In this document: positions 10,895 through 22,554 of the stretch, piece after piece
Numbering within the stretch: position 1 is the first letter of the stretch
Layout: the number at the start of each line of letters is the position of its first letter
NCBI RefSeq assembly: GCF_031755915.1
Contig: NC_083380.1
Coordinates: 15,705,001 to 15,769,000 of the forward strand
Direction: 5' to 3'
Origin: Ziziphus jujuba
Taxonomy: Eukaryota; Streptophyta; Magnoliopsida; Rosales; Rhamnaceae
Length of the DNA: 64,000 nt
Notes under the pieces: model-generated
Databases searched by the model: none
Told to the model about the DNA's origin: nothing
Seen by the model: the letters and a program-made list of their open reading frames with translations, nothing else
Position numbers and translations under genes: made by a program

Positions 10895-12147
10895 ATGCAT
10901 CTGTCTTCCTTGCTTGGCTTTTTTGTTATGATGGTATTAAGTATCTTCATCTTGGCCACGCAGCCATCTCGTCAGACTGGTGTTGCAGGTAATTTAGATC
11001 CATCCTTCCTACCTATAAAAGTTTATAGTTAATAAGATTCTTCTTTGGCCAAAAATTAATTCTTTTTATTTTTATTTTTGTTGTTTTTCTCTGGTTTTTA
11101 GTTTTTATTTAATAATATTACCATTCTAAGTGATCTTTCATACTAAAAAATCATATTTTCTCTATCATAATCTCTCTTTAGCCATTGATTATCTTTTATT
11201 GAAAATCTTATTAGCTTCCTGTGATCTCTCTAATTTCCGTTCTATTTTGCTCGTCTTAGTTAAGTCCATCTTAGTTGTGCTTCATATTATTTCTTGAGAC
11301 GTAAGATTGGATTTTTCTAAATTGAATTAAGCTACTTTAAATATAACCCAAATAAATTGAGCTATCTAAAATTTAAACCAATATCATTGAATAATTTTAA
11401 ATCCAATCCAATTTAATCCCTTTTGAACAGATGATCTTAAAATCATGAGCATTATTCATGACCATGCACTCATGACCATCCATTGCGAACACTATCTGGG
11501 CACAAGTTGTCGTTATATTCCTTGTAATAGATCACAAAATGTTGTGATTAAATGTATATGCTTGTTTTATTTTATTTATTTATTTTTGGTTTCTTTAAAA
11601 TATATGCTTCGTCCACAGTAACTTTTTGGGACTAAATATTACATTTTGATCACAACTAAATTTTATAATGTGTTCGATTACAACTTATCAAAACATACAT
11701 TTGAAACACAAAAGAAAATTAAATGAAATGTTATATTATTAATCAAAGTTTAGTACTATAATTTTTTTTTTTGGAAAAAAAAAAAAACTTGTAACTAAAA
11801 GAAATTAAATGAAATGTTATATTATTAATCAAAGTTTAGTACTATAATTTTTTTTGGGGACAAAACAAACTTGTAACTAAAAGGATGCTCATTTATTAGC
11901 AGAAAATTAAGGACTTAATTGTGACCAAAACTTTCATATAGTTGGCTATATAATAATCTTTATAAACTACTACTCTTATTCAGGGGGGGGGGGGGGGGGG
12001 GGGGGGGGGAATGAGGAAGTTTCTTGTGACAAAGATCTTGTGTTTTTTGTAGAGCCTTCTCCACCACCCCCTCCTCCAAATCTGAATCCGCCTAGATATC
12101 CACGACAGAGCCCGCCAAATTATATCAGGTCTCCTCCCGGAATCTGA
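10895..12147 (+). CDS. Candidate two-exon gene for a small secreted proline-rich peptide
   Basis: Exon 1 (10895-10988) starts with ATG and encodes 31 residues: MHLSSLLGFFVMMVLSIFIL, then AT and QPSRQTGVA, a textbook signal peptide with a hydrophobic core and a small-residue exit. It ends at G|GTAATT. Exon 2 (12053-12147) follows TTTTTTGTAG|AG and keeps the frame (phase 1, joining to Glu): PSPPPPPPNLNPPR, then YPRQSPPNYIRSPPGI, then TGA. The whole product is 62 residues, the mature part about 38, with Pro at about two in five positions and Arg/Tyr between the Pro pairs. The parts are too short to stand out separately; the phased join of a signal peptide to a Pro-rich tail ending in a stop is what argues for a gene. 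The layout resembles secreted, possibly hydroxyprolinated, signalling peptides, but no known family motif (CLE, CEP, IDA, PSK, RALF) fits. The 1,064-bp intron contains a duplication and a 27-base G run. It could be a relic. Confidence 0.55.
11716..11880. repeat. 86-bp tandem duplication in the peptide-gene intron
   Basis: AAATTAAATGAAATG through TAGTACTATAATTT and CTTGTAACTAAAA occurs twice with an 86-bp period. The copies are nearly identical except for the length of the T and A runs, which indicates a recent duplication. Confidence 0.85.
11983..12009 (+). repeat. 27-base poly-G tract
   Basis: An uninterrupted run of 27 G on the plus strand, 43 bases upstream of the exon 2 acceptor site of the peptide gene. 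Such length is rare in plant DNA. It could form a G-quadruplex, or its length could be a sequencing artefact. The poly-Pro frame on the opposite strand is a by-product. Confidence 0.95.
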
Positions 12148-12873
12148 GATTTTCCAACATAGAGAGTGCGCTGTTTTGCAAACCATAATGGCAGAAGAAT
12201 AAATTAAATCCACTTAAGAAGCTGCTCAATAAATGTTGTTTGCTATTATTCCTAAACAAATTAGTTCAGTTTATATGAGAAGAATAATATATTGCCACCT
12301 TTCTTGAATTGTTTTTATCATTTTACTTAGTTTGGAGGTGTATATAAATTATATTTTCTGTCAAATGACGCCCCCCAAAAATTATATTTTAATTCAACAT
12401 AATGAAGGTTTAGATTAGTCAACATCTTATAATCTATAAATTTTTTTATTATTATTTTGAAAAACAGAATACATTATCGTTTCTTATTGTTAAACAGGGT
12501 TTTGCTTTAACATTTCAATTTTGAAAATAGTAAATCCCAAGATATATGTGCATGCAATTTATTATTATTATTCTTTTCATTTACAATAATTTTTTTCATT
12601 TCTATATGTATAAACGCAAATGATTTATCAACTAAATCAATTTTACTTAACTCATACAATTTATTATTGAAGTTATGTTTATATATAAATATATATTATC
12701 ATTTTTTTATTAAAATATTATGATAACTTTATTATTCTTTTAATTGCTTCAAATATTAATATTTAAGATAAATTATATAAGTTTATAAATGATATATGTG
12801 CTAAAACTCTTTGATGGCAAAGTAAACTAACCAAATGCATTTTCAAATTTCATCCGTAAAACCTATCAAAACG
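12148..12873. other. AT-rich intergenic DNA
   Basis: 3' flank of the peptide gene, with AATAAAT near 12198 and 12227 as possible poly(A) signals. Nothing else recognised. Confidence 0.45.
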
Positions 12874-12999
12874 ATAATATATAATTAAGGTCTTGACTCA
12901 AAAGTTTCTATAAATATAATATATAATTAAGGTCTTGACTCGAGAGTTCCTATAAATATAATATATAATTAAGGTCTTGACTCAAGAGTTTCCATAAAT
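12874..12999. repeat. 42-bp minisatellite, three copies
   Basis: ATAATATATAATTAAGG followed by TCTTGACTC and an AGTTTC-TATAAAT block repeats at 12874, 12916 and 12958 with an exact 42-bp period and only a few substitutions. Confidence 0.9.
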
Positions 13000-13440
13000 A
13001 TATATATAATAAGTAAAATTGGAATAGAGACACGACAATCAACAGAACTTAAAATTTCTCTTCACAGACTCATTTTTCAATTTAAAAGTGTTCGGCATTG
13101 TAAAGTTAAATATGTTTTTTTGTATTTAAAATTGAATATGTTAAATATTTTATTATCCAACTTTTCTAAAATGTTAGTTTATTTTTAAAATGGATCACAT
13201 TGTTAACTAGTGATGTTGGTCAAATGATATGCCTCTCACCTCACATTTTTTATTCATAAGTTTGAATTACGCCTCATTTAGAGTAGAAATTATTATATTC
13301 CAGGCAAAAGATAAATAAAGAAATAATTAATTAATTAAAAAAATCGATAACATTTTCCTTATCTTTAAATTTGGGCTTTTATTTGAAATAGAAATGATCA
13401 CCAAGAAGACCGCACTAAGGTGAGGCCCAAAAAGCCCACA
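13000..13440. other. AT-rich intergenic DNA, weak SINE-like trace
   Basis: The segment 13215-13290 has tRNA-promoter-like spacing (TGGTCAAATGATATGCC, then AAGTTTGAATTACG resembling a B box) and could be a decayed SINE. Otherwise featureless. Confidence 0.25.
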
Positions 13441-13770
13441 AGATTATCATTCCAAGAACACTATCATTGATCTTTGCATTTTCATATTGGTAACTTTGTT
13501 AAAGATCAAATAAATTCTCTCATTATAAAAAGCATTTTCTTCATAAGCTGACTTTGCAATTCTTAAGACAGTCGCATGTAATGATCAGCATGTCTCTTCT
13601 TCTTTATTTATTTTTATAAATAATCATGACTTGGGTTTTGCTCTCATTCCGCTGGCAAAAAAGGGAGACTAAATGCAATTTCTTTGGTGAAAAATTGCTA
13701 ATTTGTCACTTGATACCACTGAACAAGTTGAACTAGCTCCTTTCCGAAAGGAAAGGAAACAGTGCTCAAT
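13441..13770. repeat. Local duplication, copy B
   Basis: Diverged direct copy of 7981-8275 joined to 9148-9260, without the 870-bp insertion. It lies on the far side of the peptide gene from copy A. Confidence 0.65.
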
Positions 13771-15651
13771 ACAATGCTACTGTGATGATTTTGGGCTGGA
13801 CTGTACAGTATTGGACACAAATGTTGTATGGAGGTCTTGACGTCAATTAGAAATCTCTTCATATTTTCATTTTTCTTTTGTTATTCCAGGAATTGATAAT
13901 CTTCATGCAAATTGCATTCATTCAATGTTGTGTTATTGACAGTGTTTACTTGTGCCTCATAATTGAAGCCCTTCTGATAATAATGTATTTGCCTTTTTTC
14001 CTTCCATAAATTGCACTACACCCTAAATCTGTGGTCGTAAGGTACTAGCTCCTTTTTCTCGATCTGTTCTTTAAACGTTTTACTAAATCTTTGCAAATAA
14101 GTACCATGCATTAAGGGAAAAAAAAAAAAAAAAAAAAGGTATCATCTCATTGAATTTGTATGCCTTTTATGGGTGCTTTTTTATGGGTGCTTTTTTTTGG
14201 GTGCATATTATTGACCTTCTCCTATCATATCAATAAAATTTACCATATGTCAACAGTCCGTTTCCAGAGAGGACGTCTACAATATAAATAGGTTGTGGAC
14301 TGTCTTTTTAGCCTTATAAACAACAAGGCTTGGAGTCAATGGCTAGACTTTGAAGCTACTTCATACTAAAAACCAGTTTTTGGTATAAATTTGAACGTTT
14401 AGAAGCAAATTTTTTTAGTGTTTTGTTGAATATCATCGCTAAGTATGGATATATTTGATATTTGGTAAATTGGATATATTTTATAAGCGTGTGAAAATTT
14501 TCTAACTTGATGAAACTTTCTTAACATATCCCTTAGCAATGCAATAGGGTAAATGAAAAAAGTAATCTACTTGCATGTTAAACAAACTTATTATTTTTTA
14601 GGCTAAAAACAATTGCTTCGAAGTTTAATTAAGATGCAGATGTCCTCCCTAGAAGATTATAGGACATGTCAATCATACCAAAAGCAATAATAATCTGTTA
14701 CTAATAGTGGCAGAAATTTTATTTAGGAGGGACACAATTGAAATATAATCTTCACTTATATATTTATATATGTTGGTAATAACTTGTATATATATATATA
14801 TATATATATAGATATATTGAATTAGGATGGTATAACGTAAATTTATCACATTAAATTAATAATATAAAATTTTTTTATTTTGAAATAAACTAATAATAAT
14901 ATGTTAGAAATTTCATCAAAAACAATTTTTGTAAAATTCAAAACATTAAATTATGATTTATTTGTTTGCTATAATTTGAAGCCAAACTAGAAATGGAAGA
15001 ATTAAAATAAATAATTAGATAATAAAATATTATACTAAAATAGAGTTTTTACCAAATAGAGACATATAATTGTAATTAGATTATGAAGAAAAATTTAGAC
15101 TAAGAAACTTTAGTGACATAATTATAACTAAGTTAGGAAGAAAAGTTTGGTTATTTCTTTTGTCAAAGAAGAAAATTTAGTTCGAGAAAGTTCACAAAAT
15201 AATTTTACATATTTTCTATATAAATCTAGCTATTTAAAGGAATAAATTACACTTTTTAAAGAAAATGTTGTATAAATAGAAAGAATCTTAATACATAATT
15301 TTGAAAGAGAAAAAGTAAATGGGGCACATTCATTAATTTTATATTTTGAGAGGGGGAATATTTGTTGTCTATTTTTTTTTTTTTGAAAAATAAATATAAT
15401 ACATCCATATACTAAAAAAAATTTTAAAAAACATTGAGGGGGCAAGTGGTCACCATGTATTCCGTTCATGATTACTAGTGGTCATGTTTACTAATGTAGG
15501 GCGGGGGACCCCGAATCTCAATAGTTGGGACCATAAGGGAAAAAAAATAAAAATTAACATTTAACATTTGATAAAAACAATTAAAAAAAATCAATTTGAA
15601 CAAAATATAAATAAAGGGAATATATATATATACTATTTTATATAGGGATAT
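13771..15651. other. AT-rich intergenic DNA
   Basis: Poly-A run (14118-14138), short triplicated TATGGGTGCTTTTT motif (14169-14205), TA microsatellite (14790-14810). No coding-like frame. Confidence 0.5.
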
Positions 15652-15835
15652 TTTACTGTGCGGACCATTCATATGTGGACTACATAAAAAGTCGATATTT
15701 TTTTTTTAATAACCATTGGTTTTGCTGTGGGTGTGTATACAGCATACACAGCAAAATTGATATTTTTTGCTAAAAAACATTGATTTTTAATACTGTTTGC
15801 ATGCGGATAGTCCGCATCTTAAAACTATTATATAT
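15652..15835. mobile_element. MITE, about 185 bp
   Basis: The left end TTTTACTGTGCGGACCATTC and the reverse complement of the right end (TTTTAAGATGCGGACTATCC) are imperfect inverted repeats of about 25 bp. Internally a GATATTTTTT...CATTGGTTTT block occurs twice as a direct repeat, around a small palindrome with arms TTTTGCTGTG/CACAGCAAAA (15719-15755). TA-rich flanks are compatible with insertion into TA sites. Confidence 0.5.
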
Positions 15836-17211
15836 ATAATTTATAATAACATTTCGACACAGTTATATATTAATTAAAAAAAAAACCAATCATTTATCAA
15901 AATATAATGTTTCATTTTAAATCTCAAATATCAATTGCATTTGAATATAAAGTATGTTATTTGTAGGCTCCGTCCAATAATAACCATTAAAAATATACCT
16001 ACAGGCAAGGATATAGTTAGGATTCGACATTAGGGATGGTTTGCATAATGAAAAAAAAAAAAAAAAAAGAACTTAAATGTAAATGTTAAATAAAAATATA
16101 TCTTTTTAGAAGGAGATAGCGAATCTTACACATTAATATGATTTAAAAAGATAAGACATAAAAAGAAAAACCTAATACAAATTAAGCACGACAAAAAATA
16201 CCAAATTATAACACCCAAATCAACTTTGAATTTTATATTTATTATAATAATAAAATATTAATTAAATCATCCATATAAGCCAAAAATATCTTTTCAATCA
16301 TCATTTAGCCTTGAATTTCAGTACCAAAACAATAAATGCAACTAAAAATAGTACTTTTTATATGAAACTTATTACGATTTAAAAAAAATGGATAAGAGTT
16401 CATAATCTTTCCACGTTTTTATGTTTATTTGTTTCAAATAAGCGGCTTCAGACTTTTTTTTTCCCCCTCAAACTTAAGATAAATAGATAAAAACATTACC
16501 ATGCCAAATTACAAAGATATTTATTTTTTTAATATAAGATTTTTCCTTCCTCTTATTATTCTTGCTCTTCTTCTCCTCCTCCTTCTTTTTCTCCTCTCTT
16601 TTTCCATTTTTAATTTAATATTAATATTATATATTTGTTTAATTGGGGTTGGGTAGGCTCAAGCCCACCTTAGCCCCTATGTAGCTCTATTTGTGCCTAT
16701 AAGTTAGGATAGTTTTCTTTTAATTTAGAGTATATTGTAATCCATGTAAAAAAATATTAAATACGAATTAAAAAATAAAACAATACATGATTGTATTTTA
16801 ATAATAATAATAGACAATTAATGTTAATATTAAAAAAAGAGCAAAAGCAATGTAAATCAAGTACAAGGATAAAGGACAATTTTATTTTACTTATCAATAA
16901 TGTAAGAGTTATTAAATTTATTAATCTTTTTGACATGTCTCAAAAATAAAAGTAAAAATTAAAATATTAAGCACATCGATCATTTAAAAATCATATCAAT
17001 CAATGTTCGCCACGTGTAAGAAATTTATGGAAAAATCATGTAGAAATAGATGGCCCAAAAACCACTTGATATTTTTCGGTGGATCATAGTTCCCTCGTGC
17101 CACAATGTAGCTTCACCCCTACTTTTATTAGAATCATATAGCTTCGCTATACTTCTTTTCTTTTTCTTTTTCTTTTTTTAATTTTTTATGATACTGCTTC
17201 CTAAACTTGCT
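15836..17211. other. AT-rich intergenic DNA
   Basis: Poly-A tract at 16052-16068 and a pyrimidine-rich CT tract at 16540-16610. No gene or recognised repeat. Confidence 0.5.
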
Positions 17212-18604
17212 TCCTAAACTTACGAGGAATTTGCAAATTGCACCAAATACTTAATATTCACCACCTATGCTCTTGAACTTATATGTTTTTGGTAGCAACC
17301 CCCTAAGTTTTATTCCATCCATATTTGAATGTTAAGCTCCGCTCAATTATGGGTAACAATGAAATTTCATGTGTTTTGGTGCCAACCAGACGATACAATT
17401 AGAAATGCTACTTTGTTGCACTGTTTTAGGATGCAATACTACAACCCAAAAAAAAAAAAAAAAAAACAACTATTACTGCAAAAATAATTAAATTTTAAAG
17501 GGCAATACTACAAAATTAATTAAAATTTGGGGACAATACTGTAAAATATTTAAAAGTTAATGTGACACATTATAAATAAAAACACTTTTCACGTGGCAAT
17601 ATGCTTCCTTTTGCCGGATATAGATATGTCATTTTTTATGTTTTGCCTCTTTTAGCCCATATGTATATAAACATATCACCAAAAACTATATAGAAATATT
17701 AAATACTAAAAATTCATTAACAATTCATTAACGTAAAGAGTACAAAAGTGGATGACAAAGAAAAATGCAAGAAGAATTTAGTTCGAGAGAGAGAGTGTAG
17801 TATCTTTGAAAATTCGCTTAAGTAAAAGCCAATTTCTGGAGCCTAAATCTGTTAAAAAAGAAGTCCTTTAAAGAGGATGATCATAAAGTGGTTGGTGTAA
17901 AATCATCCAATGAGGATGATGTTGACGTGGTTGGTTCAAACAAAATTAAATCAGTAAAAGTGATTAATTAAAGTTTCTATAGTTGGGAAAGATGTAACTT
18001 TTTAATTCTCAAAATAATGAAAATGATTTAGATGGGAGTACTGGTGGCGAAAATTTTGTTTCTACCAGGCAAAATATTAATTATCCAACAAAGCATATAG
18101 TTGTTTATCGTAATTTCAATGAAAAGGTAAAAGCCAAAAGTTGTTTGATTTTGATTCTTTACATTGCAATTTCAAGAATTAAAAAGTAAAAGTTGCATTT
18201 ATTTTGTTTATAAAAAAAAGGAAGCATAATGCCATATGAAACAAAGAGTTTTTATATCTAACGTCTTATGAATTTGCAAACATTTTGCAGTAATGCTTCT
18301 AAATTTTAATTAATTTTGTAGTATTGTTCTCTAAAGTTTAACACTTTTTATAGTAATGCCCTCAAACTTTTAATTTTTTCTGCAGTAATACCCCCTGAAA
18401 TAGTGCAACAAATTTGTACCCTCTGTTTTGGTGCCTTGGCACATGACATTTTGATACTACCCTTGATCTAATGGAGCTTAACGCCCAAATATGGACAAAA
18501 TCAAGCTCGGGTGGCATTGTTGCCAAGTATCTGCAAGTTTAGGGAGTACAAGTGGTGAATGTTAAATAAAGGGTGGATTTGCAGATCCCTTGTAAACTCA
18601 AGGG
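17212..18604. mobile_element. Foldback-type element with about 330-bp inverted arms
   Basis: Left arm 17212-17552 and right arm 18281-18604 are diverged reverse complements over their whole length. Aligned blocks include TTTGCAAATTGCACC with CTGCAAATCCACCC, TATTCACCACC with CATTCACCAC, GTTAAGCTCC in both, and TTGTTGCACT in both. The roughly 730-bp middle has no intact frame; 17755-17960 has coding-like pieces (GAGGATGATG repeats) but many stops. Long TIRs suggest a MULE-like or foldback element, non-autonomous as it stands. No target duplication was resolved. Confidence 0.7.
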
Positions 18605-18605
18605 C

Positions 18606-19728
18606 CTAGGGCAATAAAGAGGCTCGAGTCGCTTGTGATAGCTCGAATTCAGCTTGATTTTAGCTCGCTCCAACTCGACCCATAAAGAGACTGAGTCGAG
18701 CTCGAACAAGAAATGAAGCTACGAGCCAATCTTGAGCAATAAAATCAAGATTATGAGTAGCTTGAATTTGTTATTTACATGTATCTATATAAAAATTATA
18801 TTATGAATTTAACTATATTGAATATTTATAATGCATAAACAATAATATTTTTATATTTTGAATTTATAAATTTTTTAAAAAATAAATTAATTTTATAGTA
18901 AAATTAATAGAATAAATGATATTATTAATAATTAAAGTTAAAAAATTTTATTTTATGGAATTAAATATTTCAAGGTTTTAAGTTTTTATATGGCAAAGAA
19001 TTGAGTCGTGCTAAGCTCAAGCTTTTCATGAATGAGCGGAATTGAGCTTGAGCAAAATATTTAAAAAATTTGTAAATTTGAGCTGAGTTTGAGCACTTAT
19101 AAAATCATATGAGTTGAGTTTGAAAATGCTAATACTCATCTCGACTCAACTCATTTCTACCCTTATAGGGGGCATTGTTGCTAGAAGTGTAAATAACTCG
19201 AATCGAATCGAGTATTGACGTTCTCAAACTCAACTCGCATTTTAGGAGTGCTCGAGCTCGACTCAAGCTCATAAATTTATAAAATTACTTGCTCAAGCTT
19301 GGCTCAGCTCATTCATAAAAAGCTTCAATTTAGCTCGTTGCATTATAAAAATTTTAAAACTTGAATCTTTATTTTTTTAAAGTAAAAATTTTAAGGTCAA
19401 TAGTTAATAAATTTCATTTATTCCACTAATTTTGTTATAAAATTAATTTAATTTTGAAAGTTTATCAATTTAAAATATTAAAATATTATTTGTACATTAT
19501 AAATACTCAATTTGCTTAGATTTATAAAATATTTTTTATATAAATACATATAAATGATAAATTCAAGCTACTCATGACCTATTCACAAACTTAATTTATT
19601 GCCCAAGATTGGTTTGCGAGTTTTATTTCTTGTTCAAGCTCAATTTATTTTCTTTACAAATTGAATATGAGCTACTATCATCGAGCTATGCTCGAGCCGA
19701 TTATGAACTGCTTGAACTTATTTATAGC
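18606..19728. mobile_element. Near-perfectly symmetric foldback, about 550-bp arms
   Basis: Left arm 18607-19162 and right arm 19180-19728 are reverse complements with a spacer under 20 bp. Both ends of each arm are rich in GAGCTCGAGTCGAGCT-type motifs; the middle is AT-rich. Examples: GAGTAGCTTGAATTTG on the left mirrors CAAGCTACTCATGACC on the right, and AATTAATTTTATAG mirrors TATAAAATTAATTT. It is either one long-TIR element or two MITE copies head to head. Confidence 0.75.
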
Positions 19729-19924
19729 CAAAATTGCTGCAAAAATTCTTTTTTTTTTTCTTTTAAAAACATCCCAAGAATCTTTTCTTATATTCTTCAC
19801 CTTAAAGAGTCAATAATAACAAAAGGGTTCCAATATATTTTCTATTTTAAAAATTCAAAATAAACTTGGTTAACTATTCAAATAAATCTTTTTTTATTTG
19901 AAATTTTTATGGCTTTTGTTTAAT

Positions 19925-22554
19925 TATCAGGGTCCTCCCTAGATTCCTCATCAAAATCCTAGGCTTGTCTCAGCTAGAGAAAATCTCACCAGACATTTTT
20001 ACAAAAAATTCAACAACATTTCTTTCTAAGGATTGGACCAATCCCAAAAATCTCTACATGAAAAATACACTCCAATAAAGCACCATTTTATTCTTCCCAC
20101 CTTATTACAAAATTTTCCACAAGGCACACCACTCCAATAATAAATAATATAGGGAACAACAACAAAAATAAATAACTAGGAAGCCAAAAGCAGTAGTATT
20201 CAAAGCATAATAAGATTTCATTTAAAAACATAATTAACAAAAATACAAAGGGAAGAATGATAGAAATATTACAAGGGGGAAAAAGAAGAGTATTCTTCTC
20301 CAAGAAAGCAATGGATGGAAAAACATCGAGCTCATAACCGAATGAACAACGTCTACTAAACACTTAAGCCAAGGGGAATAAATTTAAAAATAAAAAAATA
20401 ATGAGATGTTAATCATCTTGGTGAGTGGCACCCAACTAAGTACTAAAATATATTATTATAAAATAATGACAATAAATGAGAAATAAACAAATAAATAAAT
20501 AAATTAGAAATTAAAATTCAGTAATTTAAGAAAATCTTTATAAATAAGGATTTTTTCTCTAAACAATTTCACTTAGTTTGAAAGGTTCTCCTTTTTAAAA
20601 ACTATTTTCATAAAACCCATAATTTTTATATTCCCAAAATTTAAAGTAGTAAATAAAAATATAAATAAAATAAAATAGAAAATTATATTAGGAATAATTC
20701 TAAAAACAAATCTTAATTTAAGACAAACACAATTAAAATTTACATCAGGAAAATAGACATAAATAAATTAAAACAAAATAAAATAAAATAAATAATATAC
20801 TATGATGAAGTTAAGTCCAACAATTTAAATAATTTTTGAAATAACAATTTAAATAATTTAAAACATAATTTCAATGAATAAATAAAATATAATACAACAT
20901 ATCTTTAAAATATTTTTCATTTAAAACACGTACCAGGAATTAGCCTAATGTGGTATACAATATATCAAGTGGTGTCAGTTGGTACTCAATGAACTAAGCA
21001 CCACTTTGATAGGGAGATAAGACAGATACCTGCAATCGAACATGTTAACATCCCAAAATGCTGATTCTAATAACCTATCATCCTATAGCCAAGGGAGATA
21101 GCTGATACTCACTGTGCAAAATACTTGTCAACATTCTCACCCTTACCTCTCACAAGATTGTTAAAGAATATATGCATGCTAATTAATAATATACAATACA
21201 AAACACTAATATTATATGGTGTATCTAAAATAACGAAATTTGGCAATACAACACACACCAAATTTTTATGAAACAATATTGGGTTTTTAATATATTTTTC
21301 TATACCCATAAAATTCCTTGTTTAAACCAAAATTTTAAATCCTCCAGATTTTATAAATTATTTCTTTCCACAATAAACACAAATTCACATATATATACAC
21401 CTTCACAGATATATTTTTTGTGCAAATATTTTATGATGAGTATTTTCTTCAAACCCATAAAAATCAATTTATACAAGATTAAATATAAAAGAACATTACT
21501 TCTTATAATATAATTAATAAATACTTTTTTTAATTTAAAAACATACCACACAATTTACAGAAATTTAAATAATTACATAACACAAATTTAAATGGCCTGA
21601 AAATGAATTTGGAAAGTGGATCGCTTACCTGAAAACACTAATCACTCTTGATCCTCTGCAGGATCGATCCCTCAATTCATGAGGGTGCCTAAAATAGCAA
21701 CAAAAGAAAATATATTAAAATAATATTTTAATTGGGCATTTTATACATAGTCTACATGAGGGAGCTAACACAACTTTAACTAAAATTGGTAATATATATA
21801 CCAAATCGAAGCTTAAGATGCAAGGATTGTAGATTGGATCTTACCTGTTAGAGATCCGACTGGTGGTGGTTAAGATCTGACCGGGAAGACACGGACAACT
21901 TAATATTCCTGGATCTCATGATCTAGTAGAATTAGGAAAAGCAATAGATTTGGACTTAAAGAGCTAAAATAAGTGGGAAAGTGTGGCACTTTAGTCAAAG
22001 ACTCTAGCTGGTGGAAAGGACAACCCGGATGTGGGCGTTTTAGTGGTGGTGGCTTTGAGACAAAGGGGTGGCCAGAGAGAGAGAAATTGGCTTGTGACAC
22101 ATGACACATGTTGGTGGGGGCACTATGCACACGTTTTTCACATGTGTTAAACTTTACTTGATAAAGTTAGTCTGGGGAAAAATTAACTAAATTTTACAAT
22201 TCCATACTTTTCAACCATAAGTCCGAATTAAATGTGCTACTAGTCTATGAAATTGTATCAATTACTACTTTACAATAGTATAAAAGTCCAAATCAAAATC
22301 TATAAAAATAAAAAGTCAAACTCGGCATGTTTGATCAGCCTAGACTGTAACTTGTTTCATCTATAACTTTTGAACCACAACTCCGTTTTTGGCATGCTAC
22401 TAACTAGTGTATGAACTTGGATCGATGTATACTTTGTCATGGTGCCTCAGTCAATAAATTTAACTATGGAGCCCACTTGATTAACTTTGATTAATTCTGG
22501 TCAAATTTGGTCAACATGCAAAAAATTCTAGTTACTTCGAGATGGGATGTTACA
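19925..22554 (-). mobile_element. Chromovirus LTR (left LTR of a deleted element)
   Basis: Starts TATCAGGGTCC (decayed TGTCAGG) and ends GATGTTACA, 2,630 bp. It matches the LTRs at 38556 and 46249 in order: AGGATTGGACC-type start, a CTATATACC/GTGATG block region, and the terminal GGTCAA-rich stretch. The flank TAAT at 19921-19924 recurs at 25201-25204 after the partner LTR, consistent with a target duplication. Confidence 0.7.

Noticed and set aside
11980..12213. Minus-strand frame with poly-Pro end
   Set aside because: By-product of the G run and antisense to the peptide exon.
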